A stretch of DNA of 35,191 bases, from the IMG/VR virus record IMGVR_UViG_3300037847_000937, positions 1 to 35,191 of that record; one strand, 5' to 3'. The notes under the pieces are model-generated. The model did not search any database. It saw only the letters and a program-made list of their open reading frames with translations, and was not told the origin of the DNA. Both the position numbers and the translations under genes were made by a program. The stretch is from a virus. Below are positions 21,618 to 31,080 of the stretch, one piece after another; position 1 is the first letter of the stretch; each line of letters begins with the position of its first letter.

Positions 21618-24600
21618 TTTTGATTTAAGATATAGACCAAATCCTGCACCTAAAAGAACAAGAACATTTTGGCAAGATGTAGGTGATACTTATAAATTTG
21701 TATACAAACCAGTAGTTTCACGCATAGCACAAGGTGATATATTTGGATTTGAAGAAGATCCAGAATTTGAAGTTACATCAGAAATGATAAAAGGTATGCC
21801 TTATGAATTACAAGAAGACATTGTAATGTCAAAGTCTCAAAAAGAATTTGATTACAGAAGTAGATTGTGGGATGAAATGGATAGTGTAAGACAAAACCTA
21901 GCAATAAATAAATCTATAGGAGCAGGTTTATTTGCTGGTGTGTTTGATCCAATAAACTTGATACCTATACCTACAGTATGGGGAGTGGGTTTTTGGCGAG
22001 GAGCAAAAAGAATGGCAACTGCTGGAGCATCATTAACAGCAGGACAAGAATTAGCTAGAGGATATAATGATCCACATTATCAACCAATAGAAAGTGTATT
22101 AGCTATCGGAGGTAGTGCTTTACTTAGTGGTGCATTAGGTGGTGCTATAGGTGGTTTATCTAAAAGATTTGGTAGTAATTATACAAGAACTGCATATTAT
22201 GATGATGGTGCTGATGAAATAAAACAAGTCACATATGAAGGAGATGTAATAGAAAGTACAGCAGAACGAATATATGATAGCAGTCCAGCACAAGGCACCG
22301 ATCCAAAACTAATTACTTATGAACCTAAACTTACTTTTGATGGCAGATATGGTAAAAAACAACCAATGCCAGAACCTACTATTATTAAAGTAGATGATGA
22401 AGGTAACGCAAATGTAAGTGATGTTATTATACCAAAGATGCCTCCAGGTTATAAAATACAATTTGTTAGTACAAATAAAATAAAAAATGAAGCAGGTAAG
22501 ATGAGAATAATTTCAGCTTACACAGACAATGTAAATAAAATAATATACATAAATCCTAAATATATTATGGGTGAATTGTATAATAAAAAAGGATGGACAA
22601 ATCCAAAACTATCTGGAGTAAAAGCATTGCCTGAAGATACTTTTAGTACACCGCAAGAATGGTTAGATTTTATTATTATGCACGAAGTAATGCATACTCG
22701 TAATGCTCCTGAGACTTTAGGTTTTTTAAAAAGAACAGATCCAAACTACAAAAAAAGATTAGCTGATTATGAAAATACTATTAATGATTTAGCACTTAGA
22801 GAAATACGAAGACAAAGAAATAATACTAATTATAATGGTAAAATAGATGGCACTTTAGGTAAACGAGTAAGAGTTAAACCTAGTCCTGCAAATAAAAAAG
22901 ATAATATAGATGATAACTTAATTGTATTAAATCCTAAACTTATGAGTGTTGATACTCCAGAGTTATTAAAAAAAGGATTTAACAAAGAACCTTCTGATTA
23001 TAATAAATTTCTACAAAGTAAATATGCAGATAGGTCTTTACGAAAAGATAAAGAACCAGATGCACTACCAGAAAAAGCTTTTGGTTTAGAATTTTTTATG
23101 AAGGGAAGTATATATGGAAGAACAGTAACAAGATACCAATCATTAGCTATGCGACAATTACTTGAAAGAATGATGGGTGATAGAAACATAATGTATCGTG
23201 ATGCAAAGAAAGGTGTAGAACCTACTGGTGATGGTAATGTAACTGGTGGTTCTGTATCATTGAACGCAGGAAGATGGGAACTATGGACATTAAATGATTT
23301 TGTAAAATTTGCTAGAGATGAATATCAAGGTATGTTTACTGGTATTAAAGAAACAAAAGAATTTGCTACTATGGATATACGATATTACAGTACATCTTTA
23401 AAAGCATTTCTTGCTAATAGAAAAGATAAAAAAGTAATGACACCAGCAATGTTTAATCAAGAAGTTGGTAGAGTAATTATGAATGCAAGCAGACCAGAAT
23501 CTTATGGTGTTATAAAACATCCAATACCACAAGTAGAGAATGTAGCAAAAAAGTTTAATGAGATTATGCAGTTAGTAAAAAAAGAAGGTGACAATGTACA
23601 TTTCTTTAATACAGAAGCAGGTTTACAATATAGATATCAAACACAATATAGACATTTTGGAGAAGTAATAGACGATCTAAAACGATATGAAACTTTACTA
23701 GCACAACCAAAACCTTCTATTCCTAAAAATGTAATAGTAGCTTTACATAAAAATGCACAATATTATGCAGGACAATATTTAGATAATTTACGCAGTATGG
23801 AAAAAGAAATGTTTTTTAGAGATATACTTACACAAAATGCTAGTGGTAGATTAGAAGAACTATTACAAAGTATTAAAGTACAAAGAGAATCTGCTAAAGA
23901 TACATTTGGTAAAATATTAAATACAGTACAAGAAAAAAACTATGGTGCTAGATTTAATACTGATATAGATGAAATAAAACATTTTAATAATTATTTACGC
24001 AATCATTATGAAGAAGATTTAATGATACTTAAAACTATATTAGAAGATTCTAAAACAAATCCTATGTCAGCAGAAACAAAAAATTATGTAAAAGTATTAG
24101 TAGAAAGATTAAATAGTGCAGATGATTTTAAACGAATGGGTATAGACATATTTAAATTTAAAGACCAAGAATTTATAGGCACAACTAGACAAGTCAAAGC
24201 TTTAAATAATTTATTAAAAAAAATGAGAGAAGGTATGTCTATAAATCAAAAAGCATACTATTCAAGTTTAAAAAATGGTATGGCAACTGTAGGCAAAAGA
24301 GCTAGACAAAGAAAAGCTATGGATGAAGAAGCATTTTATATACATAGAGATTACATGGTGCCAGCTATAATGGATCATAGAGAAGCATTTACAAAATTTT
24401 TGATGGCACATTTTAAAAAGAATCCTAAAGCACAACTAAAAACTGCAATGAGATATATGAAAGTAGGTGCTACAAGATTTAAATATAAAAAAGTATACTA
24501 CGAAGTAAATGAAGATTTAATAAACCAAATAGCTAGAGACAAAGCTACACAAGCTATTAATGGTATGATTCGTGATACAGAAAATTTAAATATAGATAAC

Positions 24601-26247
24601 ATACATTCTAGAGGTACTAATGCTTTTGTTAAACTGCGTAAAGTAGACATACCTAATTATATGTTTTTAAAAGATTATAATGGTATAGCAGATTTTATTG
24701 ATACTGATGTAGTAGCTATAGCTAGAGTATATCTAAGACAAATGGGTGTAAACCTAGAAGCGGCTCGTATGTTTGATGGTGATAGATTTGCTACTTACGA
24801 AATGTACAGAACTATGGAAGATATAATTATAAGATATGGTGATGAGTTTGCTAACAATCCTAAATATGAAATAGATAAATTAAATAGACATAGAGAAAAT
24901 GTAGAAGATATATTTAATATTACATTAGGTAGAATTAACCAAAATACAGATATGGGTTCAAAAAGTAACCAATTAATGCAAGGTCTTATGAACTTTGCAC
25001 AAACACTTATGATGGGTAGTGCAACGATAGCTGGTATGGCAGATCCAATGAAGATAGTTTTAGCTAAAGGTTTTAAAGATACATTTGGTAGAGAACTAGC
25101 AGATTGGCAAACTAATTTATTAGCACACGAAGCAAAGTTACGAGCAGGCAAAGCTACATTAATGAGTGGTGAAGGTTTTGATACAAGATTAAATGTAGCA
25201 GGACAAAGAGTAGCAGACCAAGCAGATCAATCTAGTAATAGTTACAATAGAGCTTTTGGAAAAATAGGTGATAAAATATTAAATGCTTTAGGTAAAATAA
25301 ATACTGGATTTTATTCTTTTAATTTACTTAATCAATGGACTGCTAGTTGGAAAAGACAAGTAGCTTGGATTGCAAATGATAATATATATAGATTAGCAGA
25401 AGCAGTAGGTACTGGAAAACTATATGATGATTATGATGTAGATTTAAAAATATATACTAGCTACGGATTTGGTAAAGAGAAGTTAAAAAGATTATATACT
25501 TTATGGAAAAAGTATGATGGTCCGAAATTATATAAAGCTAAGAATACATACTACACTAACATAGATAAATGGATGGATGAAGATCCAAATCTTGCAAGAG
25601 ATTTATTAGCTACAATAAGAGCAGAACAAAACAATACTATTGTTACACCAGGTAATTCTGATAAAACATATATGCATTATGGTATAGGTAAATTTAGTCA
25701 TTGGGATGAAGGAATGAAAGACAGACATCACAATTTATTTAAGATACCTTTACAATTTATGTCTTGGGCTTTTGCCGCTGTTAATAGAATTATGATAAGT
25801 ACTCTGCAAGGTAGACATAAAGGTGTATTAAGTGGAGCTACAGCTATGTTAGCCGCAGGTATGTTAAGTGATTATATAAGAAATCCTGGTTGGTGGGCTT
25901 ATAAAAGTGAAGAAGAAAGAATATTAAAAGCAATAGAATACTCAGGATTGACTGCATATTTCTTAGATATTAATAATATTTTAGAAGTTATGTCTAATAA
26001 TAATTTTGGTATAAGACCTTTGATGGGTACAGAAAATCCATTTACTGGTACACCAGAAGATATTATATCTGAACCATTCGGACCAGTAGGTGGAATGGGT
26101 GCAGATTTATATAAATTATTTCAAAAAGATACAGCAACAGATAGAAAAGCATCTATAATTAGAAGAATGATACCTTTTAATAATGTGTTTTATCTTAAAT
26201 GGTTATTTAACTCAGCACAAAAAAGTGTTGTAGATACTTTAGAATAA
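21610..26247 (+). CDS. Ejection protein D-like (gp16-like) with HExxH metallopeptidase motif
   Basis: A 1545-aa protein, the largest in the genome, in the position of T7 gp16. Hydrophobic stretches at about residues 100-125 and 160-182 (glycine-rich) may insert in the membrane during ejection. Residues 350-365 (WLDFIIMHEVMHTRNAPE) contain H358-E-V-M-H362, preceded by a strand KIIYINPKYIMG, which is the layout of a zincin metallopeptidase. The remaining C-terminal 1100 residues are mainly helical. The role would be inner-membrane channel formation in DNA translocation. No transglycosylase domain is seen here. Confidence 0.75.
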   Translation: MSNFDLRYRPNPAPKRTRTFWQDVGDTYKFVYKPVVSRIAQGDIFGFEEDPEFEVTSEMIKGMPYELQEDIVMSKSQKEFDYRSRLWDEMDSVRQNLAINKSIGAGLFAGVFDPINLIPIPTVWGVGFWRGAKRMATAGASLTAGQELARGYNDPHYQPIESVLAIGGSALLSGALGGAIGGLSKRFGSNYTRTAYYDDGADEIKQVTYEGDVIESTAERIYDSSPAQGTDPKLITYEPKLTFDGRYGKKQPMPEPTIIKVDDEGNANVSDVIIPKMPPGYKIQFVSTNKIKNEAGKMRIISAYTDNVNKIIYINPKYIMGELYNKKGWTNPKLSGVKALPEDTFSTPQEWLDFIIMHEVMHTRNAPETLGFLKRTDPNYKKRLADYENTINDLALREIRRQRNNTNYNGKIDGTLGKRVRVKPSPANKKDNIDDNLIVLNPKLMSVDTPELLKKGFNKEPSDYNKFLQSKYADRSLRKDKEPDALPEKAFGLEFFMKGSIYGRTVTRYQSLAMRQLLERMMGDRNIMYRDAKKGVEPTGDGNVTGGSVSLNAGRWELWTLNDFVKFARDEYQGMFTGIKETKEFATMDIRYYSTSLKAFLANRKDKKVMTPAMFNQEVGRVIMNASRPESYGVIKHPIPQVENVAKKFNEIMQLVKKEGDNVHFFNTEAGLQYRYQTQYRHFGEVIDDLKRYETLLAQPKPSIPKNVIVALHKNAQYYAGQYLDNLRSMEKEMFFRDILTQNASGRLEELLQSIKVQRESAKDTFGKILNTVQEKNYGARFNTDIDEIKHFNNYLRNHYEEDLMILKTILEDSKTNPMSAETKNYVKVLVERLNSADDFKRMGIDIFKFKDQEFIGTTRQVKALNNLLKKMREGMSINQKAYYSSLKNGMATVGKRARQRKAMDEEAFYIHRDYMVPAIMDHREAFTKFLMAHFKKNPKAQLKTAMRYMKVGATRFKYKKVYYEVNEDLINQIARDKATQAINGMIRDTENLNIDNIHSRGTNAFVKLRKVDIPNYMFLKDYNGIADFIDTDVVAIARVYLRQMGVNLEAARMFDGDRFATYEMYRTMEDIIIRYGDEFANNPKYEIDKLNRHRENVEDIFNITLGRINQNTDMGSKSNQLMQGLMNFAQTLMMGSATIAGMADPMKIVLAKGFKDTFGRELADWQTNLLAHEAKLRAGKATLMSGEGFDTRLNVAGQRVADQADQSSNSYNRAFGKIGDKILNALGKINTGFYSFNLLNQWTASWKRQVAWIANDNIYRLAEAVGTGKLYDDYDVDLKIYTSYGFGKEKLKRLYTLWKKYDGPKLYKAKNTYYTNIDKWMDEDPNLARDLLATIRAEQNNTIVTPGNSDKTYMHYGIGKFSHWDEGMKDRHHNLFKIPLQFMSWAFAAVNRIMISTLQGRHKGVLSGATAMLAAGMLSDYIRNPGWWAYKSEEERILKAIEYSGLTAYFLDINNILEVMSNNNFGIRPLMGTENPFTGTPEDIISEPFGPVGGMGADLYKLFQKDTATDRKASIIRRMIPFNNVFYLKWLFNSAQKSVVDTLE

Positions 26248-26265
26248 TGGTAAAAGGATAGCATT

Positions 26266-28344
26266 ATGCCAATAGTTGTAAATGATACAACACCAAGAAA
26301 TCAATATACTGCTTCAGGTGGTCAAACAGTATTTGCATACTCATTTGAAATATTTGCAGTAGGTGATATTAAAGTTTATCAAGGTTCTACTTTGTTATCC
26401 TATGCGGCAAGTCCTTCGGATAAAACAGAATATTCTGTATCTGGTGCTGGTACATCAGGTGGTGGTAATGTAACACTAGGTGGTGGTGCTACTGCTGGAG
26501 ATAAATATACTCTAGTAAGAGATATAGCAGTAGCAAGAACAACAGACTTTCCGTTATCTGGTCCGTTTGTTATAGACAGTTTAAATACTGATTTAGACAA
26601 AATGGTTGCTATGATGGGTGAAAGAGAAGATGAGATAGCAAGAACTATTCGATTAAAAGATGAAGATGCTACATCAACATTAGAGCTACCATTATCTGCA
26701 TCTAGAGCAAATAAAGTTCTTACTTTTGATGGTAGTGGTAATGTAACTACTTCGATCGCATCTACAGATGTAAGTACAGTAGCAGGAATATCAAGTGAAA
26801 TAACAACATTAAATGGCATAGCAAGTAATATAAGTACTGTTGCAGGAATATCAGCTAATGTTACAACTGTAGCAGGCAAAGCTTCGGAGATAACATCTGT
26901 TGCCGCCAAAGCTAGTTTGATAACTTCTGACTTTGTGTCTGATTTAAATACACTTGCAGTAACAGATGTAATCAATGATATTAATACATTAGCTACTTCT
27001 GATATAGTTTCAGATTTAAATACATTAGCAACATCTGATATTGTTAGCGATCTAAATACACTAGCTACATCTGATATAGTATCAGACTTAAATCAGTTAG
27101 CTACAAGTGATATAGTTACAGACTTAAACATACTGGCTACATCTGATAATGTAACAAATATGGCAACATTAGGTGCATCTGGTGTTGTTGGTAATATTGC
27201 CACAGTCGCAGGTAATAATAGTAATATAAATACTGTAGCTGGTAATAATTCTAATATATCTACAGTAGCAGGTATCTCTAGTAATGTTACTACAGTTGCA
27301 GGTATCTCAGCAAATATAGGTACAGTTGCAGGAATAAGTGCAAATGTAACTACTGTAGCTGGTAATAATGCAAACATTACAACACTTGCAGGCATAAGTG
27401 CTGATGTAACATCCTTAGCAAATGCACTTGCAAGTACAACAAACTATGCAGTAACAGTAGCATCTGGCACATTGTATGGTGGTGGTAGTGGTAATGTATT
27501 CTATTTAGATGGTACTGGTAATCCAGCTATTACTTTAACAAGAGGTAATACTTATGTATTTGACCAAAGTGATTCTAGTAATGCTGGACATCCAATAGCA
27601 TTTAGAACAAGTGCAGATGCTAGTTATACTACTGGAGTTACATCTACTGGTACACCTGGAAGTGCAGGTGCTAAAACTACTTTTGTAGTTCCCTCTGACG
27701 CACCTGCATCATTGAAGTATTATTGTACTTCGCATGGTAATGGTATGGGAAATCTTATTACTGTTGTAACTTCTAACATAAATGTTGTTGCAAGTAATAT
27801 AGGTGAAGTTAATAGTTTTGCACAACGATATAGAGTAGGAGCAAGCGATCCAACATCATCATTAGATGAAGGAGATTTAGCATATAATAGCACAGCAAAT
27901 GTATTAAAGTATTACAATGGTTCTTCTTGGGTAACTATTGTTGCTGGTTCATTGACAGATATAGTGCAAGATGGAAGTCCACAATTAGGTGGAAACTTAG
28001 ATGTACAAACAAACTCTATAGTATCTACTTCAAATCGTGATATAAATATCACACCAGATGGTAGTGGTAAAGTAGTGCTAGATGGTCTTAGTTACCCAAC
28101 ATCTGATGGTACAGCAGGACAAGCATTAACTACAGATGGTTCTGGTAATTTAACTTTAAGTACTATACAAGCTAGTGAAATAACTACTGCTGGAAATGTA
28201 TTTAGTAACTACAATACAGTAAGTTCTAATGCAACTATCACTACAGCGAATACTAAAAATAGTGTATTGTTTGGACCGATAACTGTTAGTGGTGGAAGTA
28301 CAGTCTTGACAATCGATGGTAATGGTGCTTTAAGTATAATGTAA
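26266..28344 (+). CDS. Tail fibre with T7-type N-terminal domain, repeats and cupredoxin-like domain
   Basis: A 692-aa protein. The N terminus (residues 1-150) has the T7 tail-fibre attachment pattern (TPRNQYTASGGQTVFAYSFEIF, then DFPLSGPFVIDSLN, then LDKMVAMMGEREDEIARTIRL). Residues about 170-390 are short repeats of two kinds, ISSNVTTVAG-like decamers and DIVSDLNTLATS dodecamers, forming the shaft. Residues about 395-500 form a cupredoxin-like domain with H442, C487, H490 and M494 in type-1 copper spacing. The end has SPQLGGNLDV and DGSGKVVL modules seen in other marine phage fibres. RBS AAAGGA lies upstream. Confidence 0.82.
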   Translation: MPIVVNDTTPRNQYTASGGQTVFAYSFEIFAVGDIKVYQGSTLLSYAASPSDKTEYSVSGAGTSGGGNVTLGGGATAGDKYTLVRDIAVARTTDFPLSGPFVIDSLNTDLDKMVAMMGEREDEIARTIRLKDEDATSTLELPLSASRANKVLTFDGSGNVTTSIASTDVSTVAGISSEITTLNGIASNISTVAGISANVTTVAGKASEITSVAAKASLITSDFVSDLNTLAVTDVINDINTLATSDIVSDLNTLATSDIVSDLNTLATSDIVSDLNQLATSDIVTDLNILATSDNVTNMATLGASGVVGNIATVAGNNSNINTVAGNNSNISTVAGISSNVTTVAGISANIGTVAGISANVTTVAGNNANITTLAGISADVTSLANALASTTNYAVTVASGTLYGGGSGNVFYLDGTGNPAITLTRGNTYVFDQSDSSNAGHPIAFRTSADASYTTGVTSTGTPGSAGAKTTFVVPSDAPASLKYYCTSHGNGMGNLITVVTSNINVVASNIGEVNSFAQRYRVGASDPTSSLDEGDLAYNSTANVLKYYNGSSWVTIVAGSLTDIVQDGSPQLGGNLDVQTNSIVSTSNRDINITPDGSGKVVLDGLSYPTSDGTAGQALTTDGSGNLTLSTIQASEITTAGNVFSNYNTVSSNATITTANTKNSVLFGPITVSGGSTVLTIDGNGALSIM

Positions 28345-28353
28345 GGAGGTTTT

Positions 28354-28737
28354 ATGGGGCAATTAAAAGTAGATCAATTAGCAGGACAAAGTGGTAGTAC
28401 TGTTACTGTACCTACTGGACAGACATTTACTATAACAGATGGATTGGCGGCAACTAGTGGAGGTACTGGATTAACTTCTTTATCTGGACAAGGTGGTAAA
28501 GTAATTAAAGTAAATAGTGGTGCTAGTGGTTATGAGTTTGGTACAGTTATTACAGACTTAGTAGGAGATACGAGTCCGCAATTAGGCGGTTCGCTTGATG
28601 TTAATGGACAGAATATAGTATCAGTATCTAATGGCAATATAAGTTTAGTTCCAAATGGAACTGGCAGAGTAAGTATACAAGGTTCAATGGATAGTAGTGT
28701 TTCATCTACTGGCAAAGCTCTTGTGTTTGGAATGTAG
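28354..28737 (+). CDS. Short fibre protein sharing modules with the long tail fibre
   Basis: A 127-aa, Gly/Ser/Thr-rich beta protein. Its second half (DTSPQLGGSLDVNG, NIVSVSNGNISL, PNGTGRVSI) repeats the module in the C-terminal part of the preceding fibre (DGSPQLGGNLDV, DINITPDGSGKVVL). It probably assembles with the tail tip. TAAGGAGG lies before the start. It may have arisen by duplication of the fibre C-terminal module. Confidence 0.65.
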   Translation: MGQLKVDQLAGQSGSTVTVPTGQTFTITDGLAATSGGTGLTSLSGQGGKVIKVNSGASGYEFGTVITDLVGDTSPQLGGSLDVNGQNIVSVSNGNISLVPNGTGRVSIQGSMDSSVSSTGKALVFGM

Positions 28738-28746
28738 GAGGTAAAT

Positions 28747-29076
28747 ATGGCAAGTGAAGTACTTAAAAGAACATTGACTAATGGAGTAACTAACTCTGAG
28801 TCTGTTGTTTTAAACGGAGTAAGTGGTCATACTTATACCATTTTATCAGTAGTAGTTACGGAAACAGCAGGAGCAGCTGAGACCTTTGACTTATTTATTG
28901 ATGCTGGTGGTGGAGGTACAGATACAGAAGTGTTATCAGACCAAGCAGTCGGTGCTAATGAAACTTTCGTTTTTAATGATAGACTTGTATTAGAAGACGA
29001 AGATCATCTTTGCGTACAATTAGCTAGTTCTGGTAATGTTGATGTTACTGTAAGCTATTTAGATCAAACTAGATAA
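28747..29076 (+). CDS. Small beta-rich virion protein
   Basis: A 109-aa protein (MASEVLKRTLTNGVTNSESVVLNGVSGHTYTIL...) with alternating hydrophobic strands and an acidic second half (VLEDEDHLCVQL). It resembles small beta-sandwich proteins encoded in tail-fibre clusters of marine phages. The function is inferred from position only. A TAGGAGGT site precedes the start. Confidence 0.6.
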   Translation: MASEVLKRTLTNGVTNSESVVLNGVSGHTYTILSVVVTETAGAAETFDLFIDAGGGGTDTEVLSDQAVGANETFVFNDRLVLEDEDHLCVQLASSGNVDVTVSYLDQTR

Positions 29077-29085
29077 GGAGGTATA

Positions 29086-29406
29086 ATGGCAACAAGAATG
29101 TCAGATCAAGTAAGAGCATACTGTACAGATAAAGGTTTTAGTGGTGAAGTAAAGTTTGTGGGACCAGAAGCAAATGTTATAATGGAAGAAGTAGATGGTT
29201 CAATTACTATTAAACATTGGTCAGTAGATGGTGTAGCAAAACCAACTATATCTACACTAAACACATATGCAAAGCAAGGCAAAGCATTAGAAGATGCAAT
29301 CATTGCTTTTGATAATAAAAGAGATGATTTAAAAGCTAGTGCTAAAACTAAGTTAAAAGACTTAGGTCTTACTGATGATGAAATAAAAGCTACTTTAGGA
29401 ATGTAA
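29086..29406 (+). CDS. Hypothetical protein, possible tail-fibre assembly factor
   Basis: A 106-aa protein with a beta-rich first half and a helical second half (TYAKQGKALEDAIIAFDNKRDDLKASAKTKLKDLG). The end has KLKDLGLTDDEIKATLG. It lies between fibre genes, as small fibre chaperones do, but I do not recognise a chaperone family with certainty. Its stop overlaps the start of the next gene (TAATG). Confidence 0.55.
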   Translation: MATRMSDQVRAYCTDKGFSGEVKFVGPEANVIMEEVDGSITIKHWSVDGVAKPTISTLNTYAKQGKALEDAIIAFDNKRDDLKASAKTKLKDLGLTDDEIKATLGM

Positions 29407-29972
29407 TGTCAGGTATAATTTCCGCAGGTATTAATAGGTCTTCAGGATTAATGAAAGCACTAGCATCAGGTGGTAATACACCATCATTTATGGCAGTACG
29501 AGGTGAAGATACTTGTTCTGGTGATAGCTGTAGACAATTATTAACTGATGCAACATTAGATAAATGTGAATTTAATCAAGAAATATATGATACAGATGGT
29601 TGTTATGATGTATCAAATTACAGATTTGTTCCAAGTACAGCAGGGTTCTATTATATAGAAGCTAAGTTTAAATTAAGGTGTCATACAGATAGATTCATAA
29701 CTTCTGATAGTTATTTAAGATTTAATGGAGGAAGTTCTGCAACAGATATATTAGCAGGACATAGACATCATGGTTCTCAAAGCAGTGGATATACTTATGA
29801 TGCAGAACTTAATGTTCATTTATCAGCAATAAAAGAATTTAATGGTTCGTCAGATTATGTTGAAGTGTGGACTAATTTTAATGTAACTACTGGTGTTCCT
29901 ATTTTTGTTGGTGGTAGTACAAATGCTAGCATTTGGAGACAATCACATTTTCATGGATTTAAATTAGGATAA
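29406..29972 (+). CDS. C1q-like receptor-binding protein, copy 1
   Basis: A 188-aa protein, first of three tandem paralogues. The N terminus SGIISAGINRSSGLMKAL is shared by all three. The body has F-M-A-x-RG at residues 33-38, a CSGDSC motif (42-47), FNQEIYDTDGCYDVSNYRFVPSTAG (59-83) and FNGSSDYVEVW, a pattern close to C1q/TNF-like jelly rolls, which trimerise and often bind receptors or glycans. It is inferred to be part of the adhesion apparatus at the tail. Four Cys residues at conserved places may pair. Confidence 0.65.
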   Translation: MSGIISAGINRSSGLMKALASGGNTPSFMAVRGEDTCSGDSCRQLLTDATLDKCEFNQEIYDTDGCYDVSNYRFVPSTAGFYYIEAKFKLRCHTDRFITSDSYLRFNGGSSATDILAGHRHHGSQSSGYTYDAELNVHLSAIKEFNGSSDYVEVWTNFNVTTGVPIFVGGSTNASIWRQSHFHGFKLG

Positions 29973-29974
29973 TT

Positions 29975-30529
29975 ATGTCAGGTATTATAGGAGCAAATGT
30001 AGGAAGGTCGTCAGGTTTAAAAAAAGTTTTACCTGCTGGTGGCAATACACCAATGTTTATGGCACATAGAGGTGCTGATGGTTGTTCTGGTGATGGTTGT
30101 TCGCAAAGTACATCAGATAATACTTACACAAAAGCATACTTCAATGGTGAAAGAATAGATACAGATAACTGTTATGATCCAAGTACCTATAGATGGACAC
30201 CAAATAAAGCAGGTAAGTATTATATATTTGCTAAACTATATATGGGTGAATATCAAGATAGATTAGTTATAGCTAGAACTGAATTTAGAATCAATGGTAA
30301 TAACTATGGTGTAGGACAGCAAACAAGTTATGATGCAGAATTTCAAAGTTCTGGGTATAGTAGAGATGCTCAAGTAAATAATACAATGGCTCAAATAATT
30401 GAATTCAATGGTAGTTCTGATTATGTAGAGTGTTGGTTACAAGTAGACCAAAGTGCAAATTATGCAAGACTTTTTGGTGGTGGTCAATCAGCAGATGGTA
30501 GTTATTGGGGTGGTTTTTATATAGGATAA
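29975..30529 (+). CDS. C1q-like receptor-binding protein, copy 2
   Basis: A 184-aa protein paralogous to its neighbours: SGIIGANVGRSSGLKKVL, FMAHRGADGCSGDGC, FNGERIDTDNCYDPSTYRWTP, then NGSSDYVECWLQ. The starts of copies 2 and 3 both use an AGGA that overlaps the previous gene stop, so translation is coupled. The framework residues are kept while loops differ (for example around residues 95-125), as expected of diversified binding surfaces. Confidence 0.65.
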   Translation: MSGIIGANVGRSSGLKKVLPAGGNTPMFMAHRGADGCSGDGCSQSTSDNTYTKAYFNGERIDTDNCYDPSTYRWTPNKAGKYYIFAKLYMGEYQDRLVIARTEFRINGNNYGVGQQTSYDAEFQSSGYSRDAQVNNTMAQIIEFNGSSDYVECWLQVDQSANYARLFGGGQSADGSYWGGFYIG

Positions 30530-30531
30530 TT

Positions 30532-31080
30532 ATGACTGGTATCATATCAAATAATGTAGGTAGAGATTCAGGTTTAATAAAAGCAACAGCTGGTGCATCT
30601 AACAAACCATACTTTATGGCATACAGAGGAACCAATGATTGTTCAGGAGATGCATGTAATTATAACTTTAGTGATAACAGTTATGTAAAGACACCATTTA
30701 ATAATGAAGCTATAGATTCTGATAGTTGTTATGATGTATCTAATTATAGATTTACTCCAAATGTAGCAGGTAAATATTTTGTTTTTGCATCTGTTCGTAC
30801 AACTGGAGGTACATTAGATAGGTGGCAACAAGGATATTATGAAATAAGAAAAAACAATACTAGAGAGGTTGGTTCTTATTATGATGGTGGTGGTCAAAGT
30901 TCTGGGTATACAAGAGATTATTCTAATACTATGTATCTTTCTACAGTAGTAGATATGAATGGTAGTTCAGATTATTTAGAAGTTTATATGAAAGTAGATG
31001 AGTCGTCTTCTACCCCCTGGTTATCTGGTGGTCCAGGCAATTATTTTCCAACATATTTTGGAGCATATAAGTTAGCATGA
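30532..31080 (+). CDS. C1q-like receptor-binding protein, copy 3
   Basis: A 182-aa third paralogue: TGIISNNVGRDSGLIKAT, FMAYRGTNDCSGDAC, FNNEAIDSDSCYDVSNYRFTP, then NGSSDYLEVYMK. The ATG at 30532 aligns with the starts of the other two copies and follows an AGGA, so the upstream in-frame GTG at 30505 is not used. Copies 1-3 have diverged most in the strands after residue 85. Its stop overlaps the start of the 27-aa AT-hook peptide. Confidence 0.65.
   Translation: MTGIISNNVGRDSGLIKATAGASNKPYFMAYRGTNDCSGDACNYNFSDNSYVKTPFNNEAIDSDSCYDVSNYRFTPNVAGKYFVFASVRTTGGTLDRWQQGYYEIRKNNTREVGSYYDGGGQSSGYTRDYSNTMYLSTVVDMNGSSDYLEVYMKVDESSSTPWLSGGPGNYFPTYFGAYKLA

Noticed and set aside
21610-26247. Transglycosylase domain at the N terminus of the gp16-like protein, as in T7
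   Set aside because: No catalytic Glu with the ES and G-x-x-Q motifs is visible in the first 200 residues; the matching motifs are at the end of the gp15-like protein.
26400-26975. 191-codon open frame antisense to the tail fibre
   Set aside because: It mirrors the Thr/Val/Ala codon bias of the fibre repeats, has no ribosome-binding site and shows no domain; the sense frame is clearly the fibre.
26790-27420. Repeats in the tail fibre gene considered as a CRISPR array
   Set aside because: The repeats are translated without interruption as protein repeats, vary in sequence and lack unique spacers.
29406-31080. Diversity-generating retroelement acting on the C1q-like genes
   Set aside because: No reverse transcriptase or template repeat is present in the window; variation is spread along the proteins.
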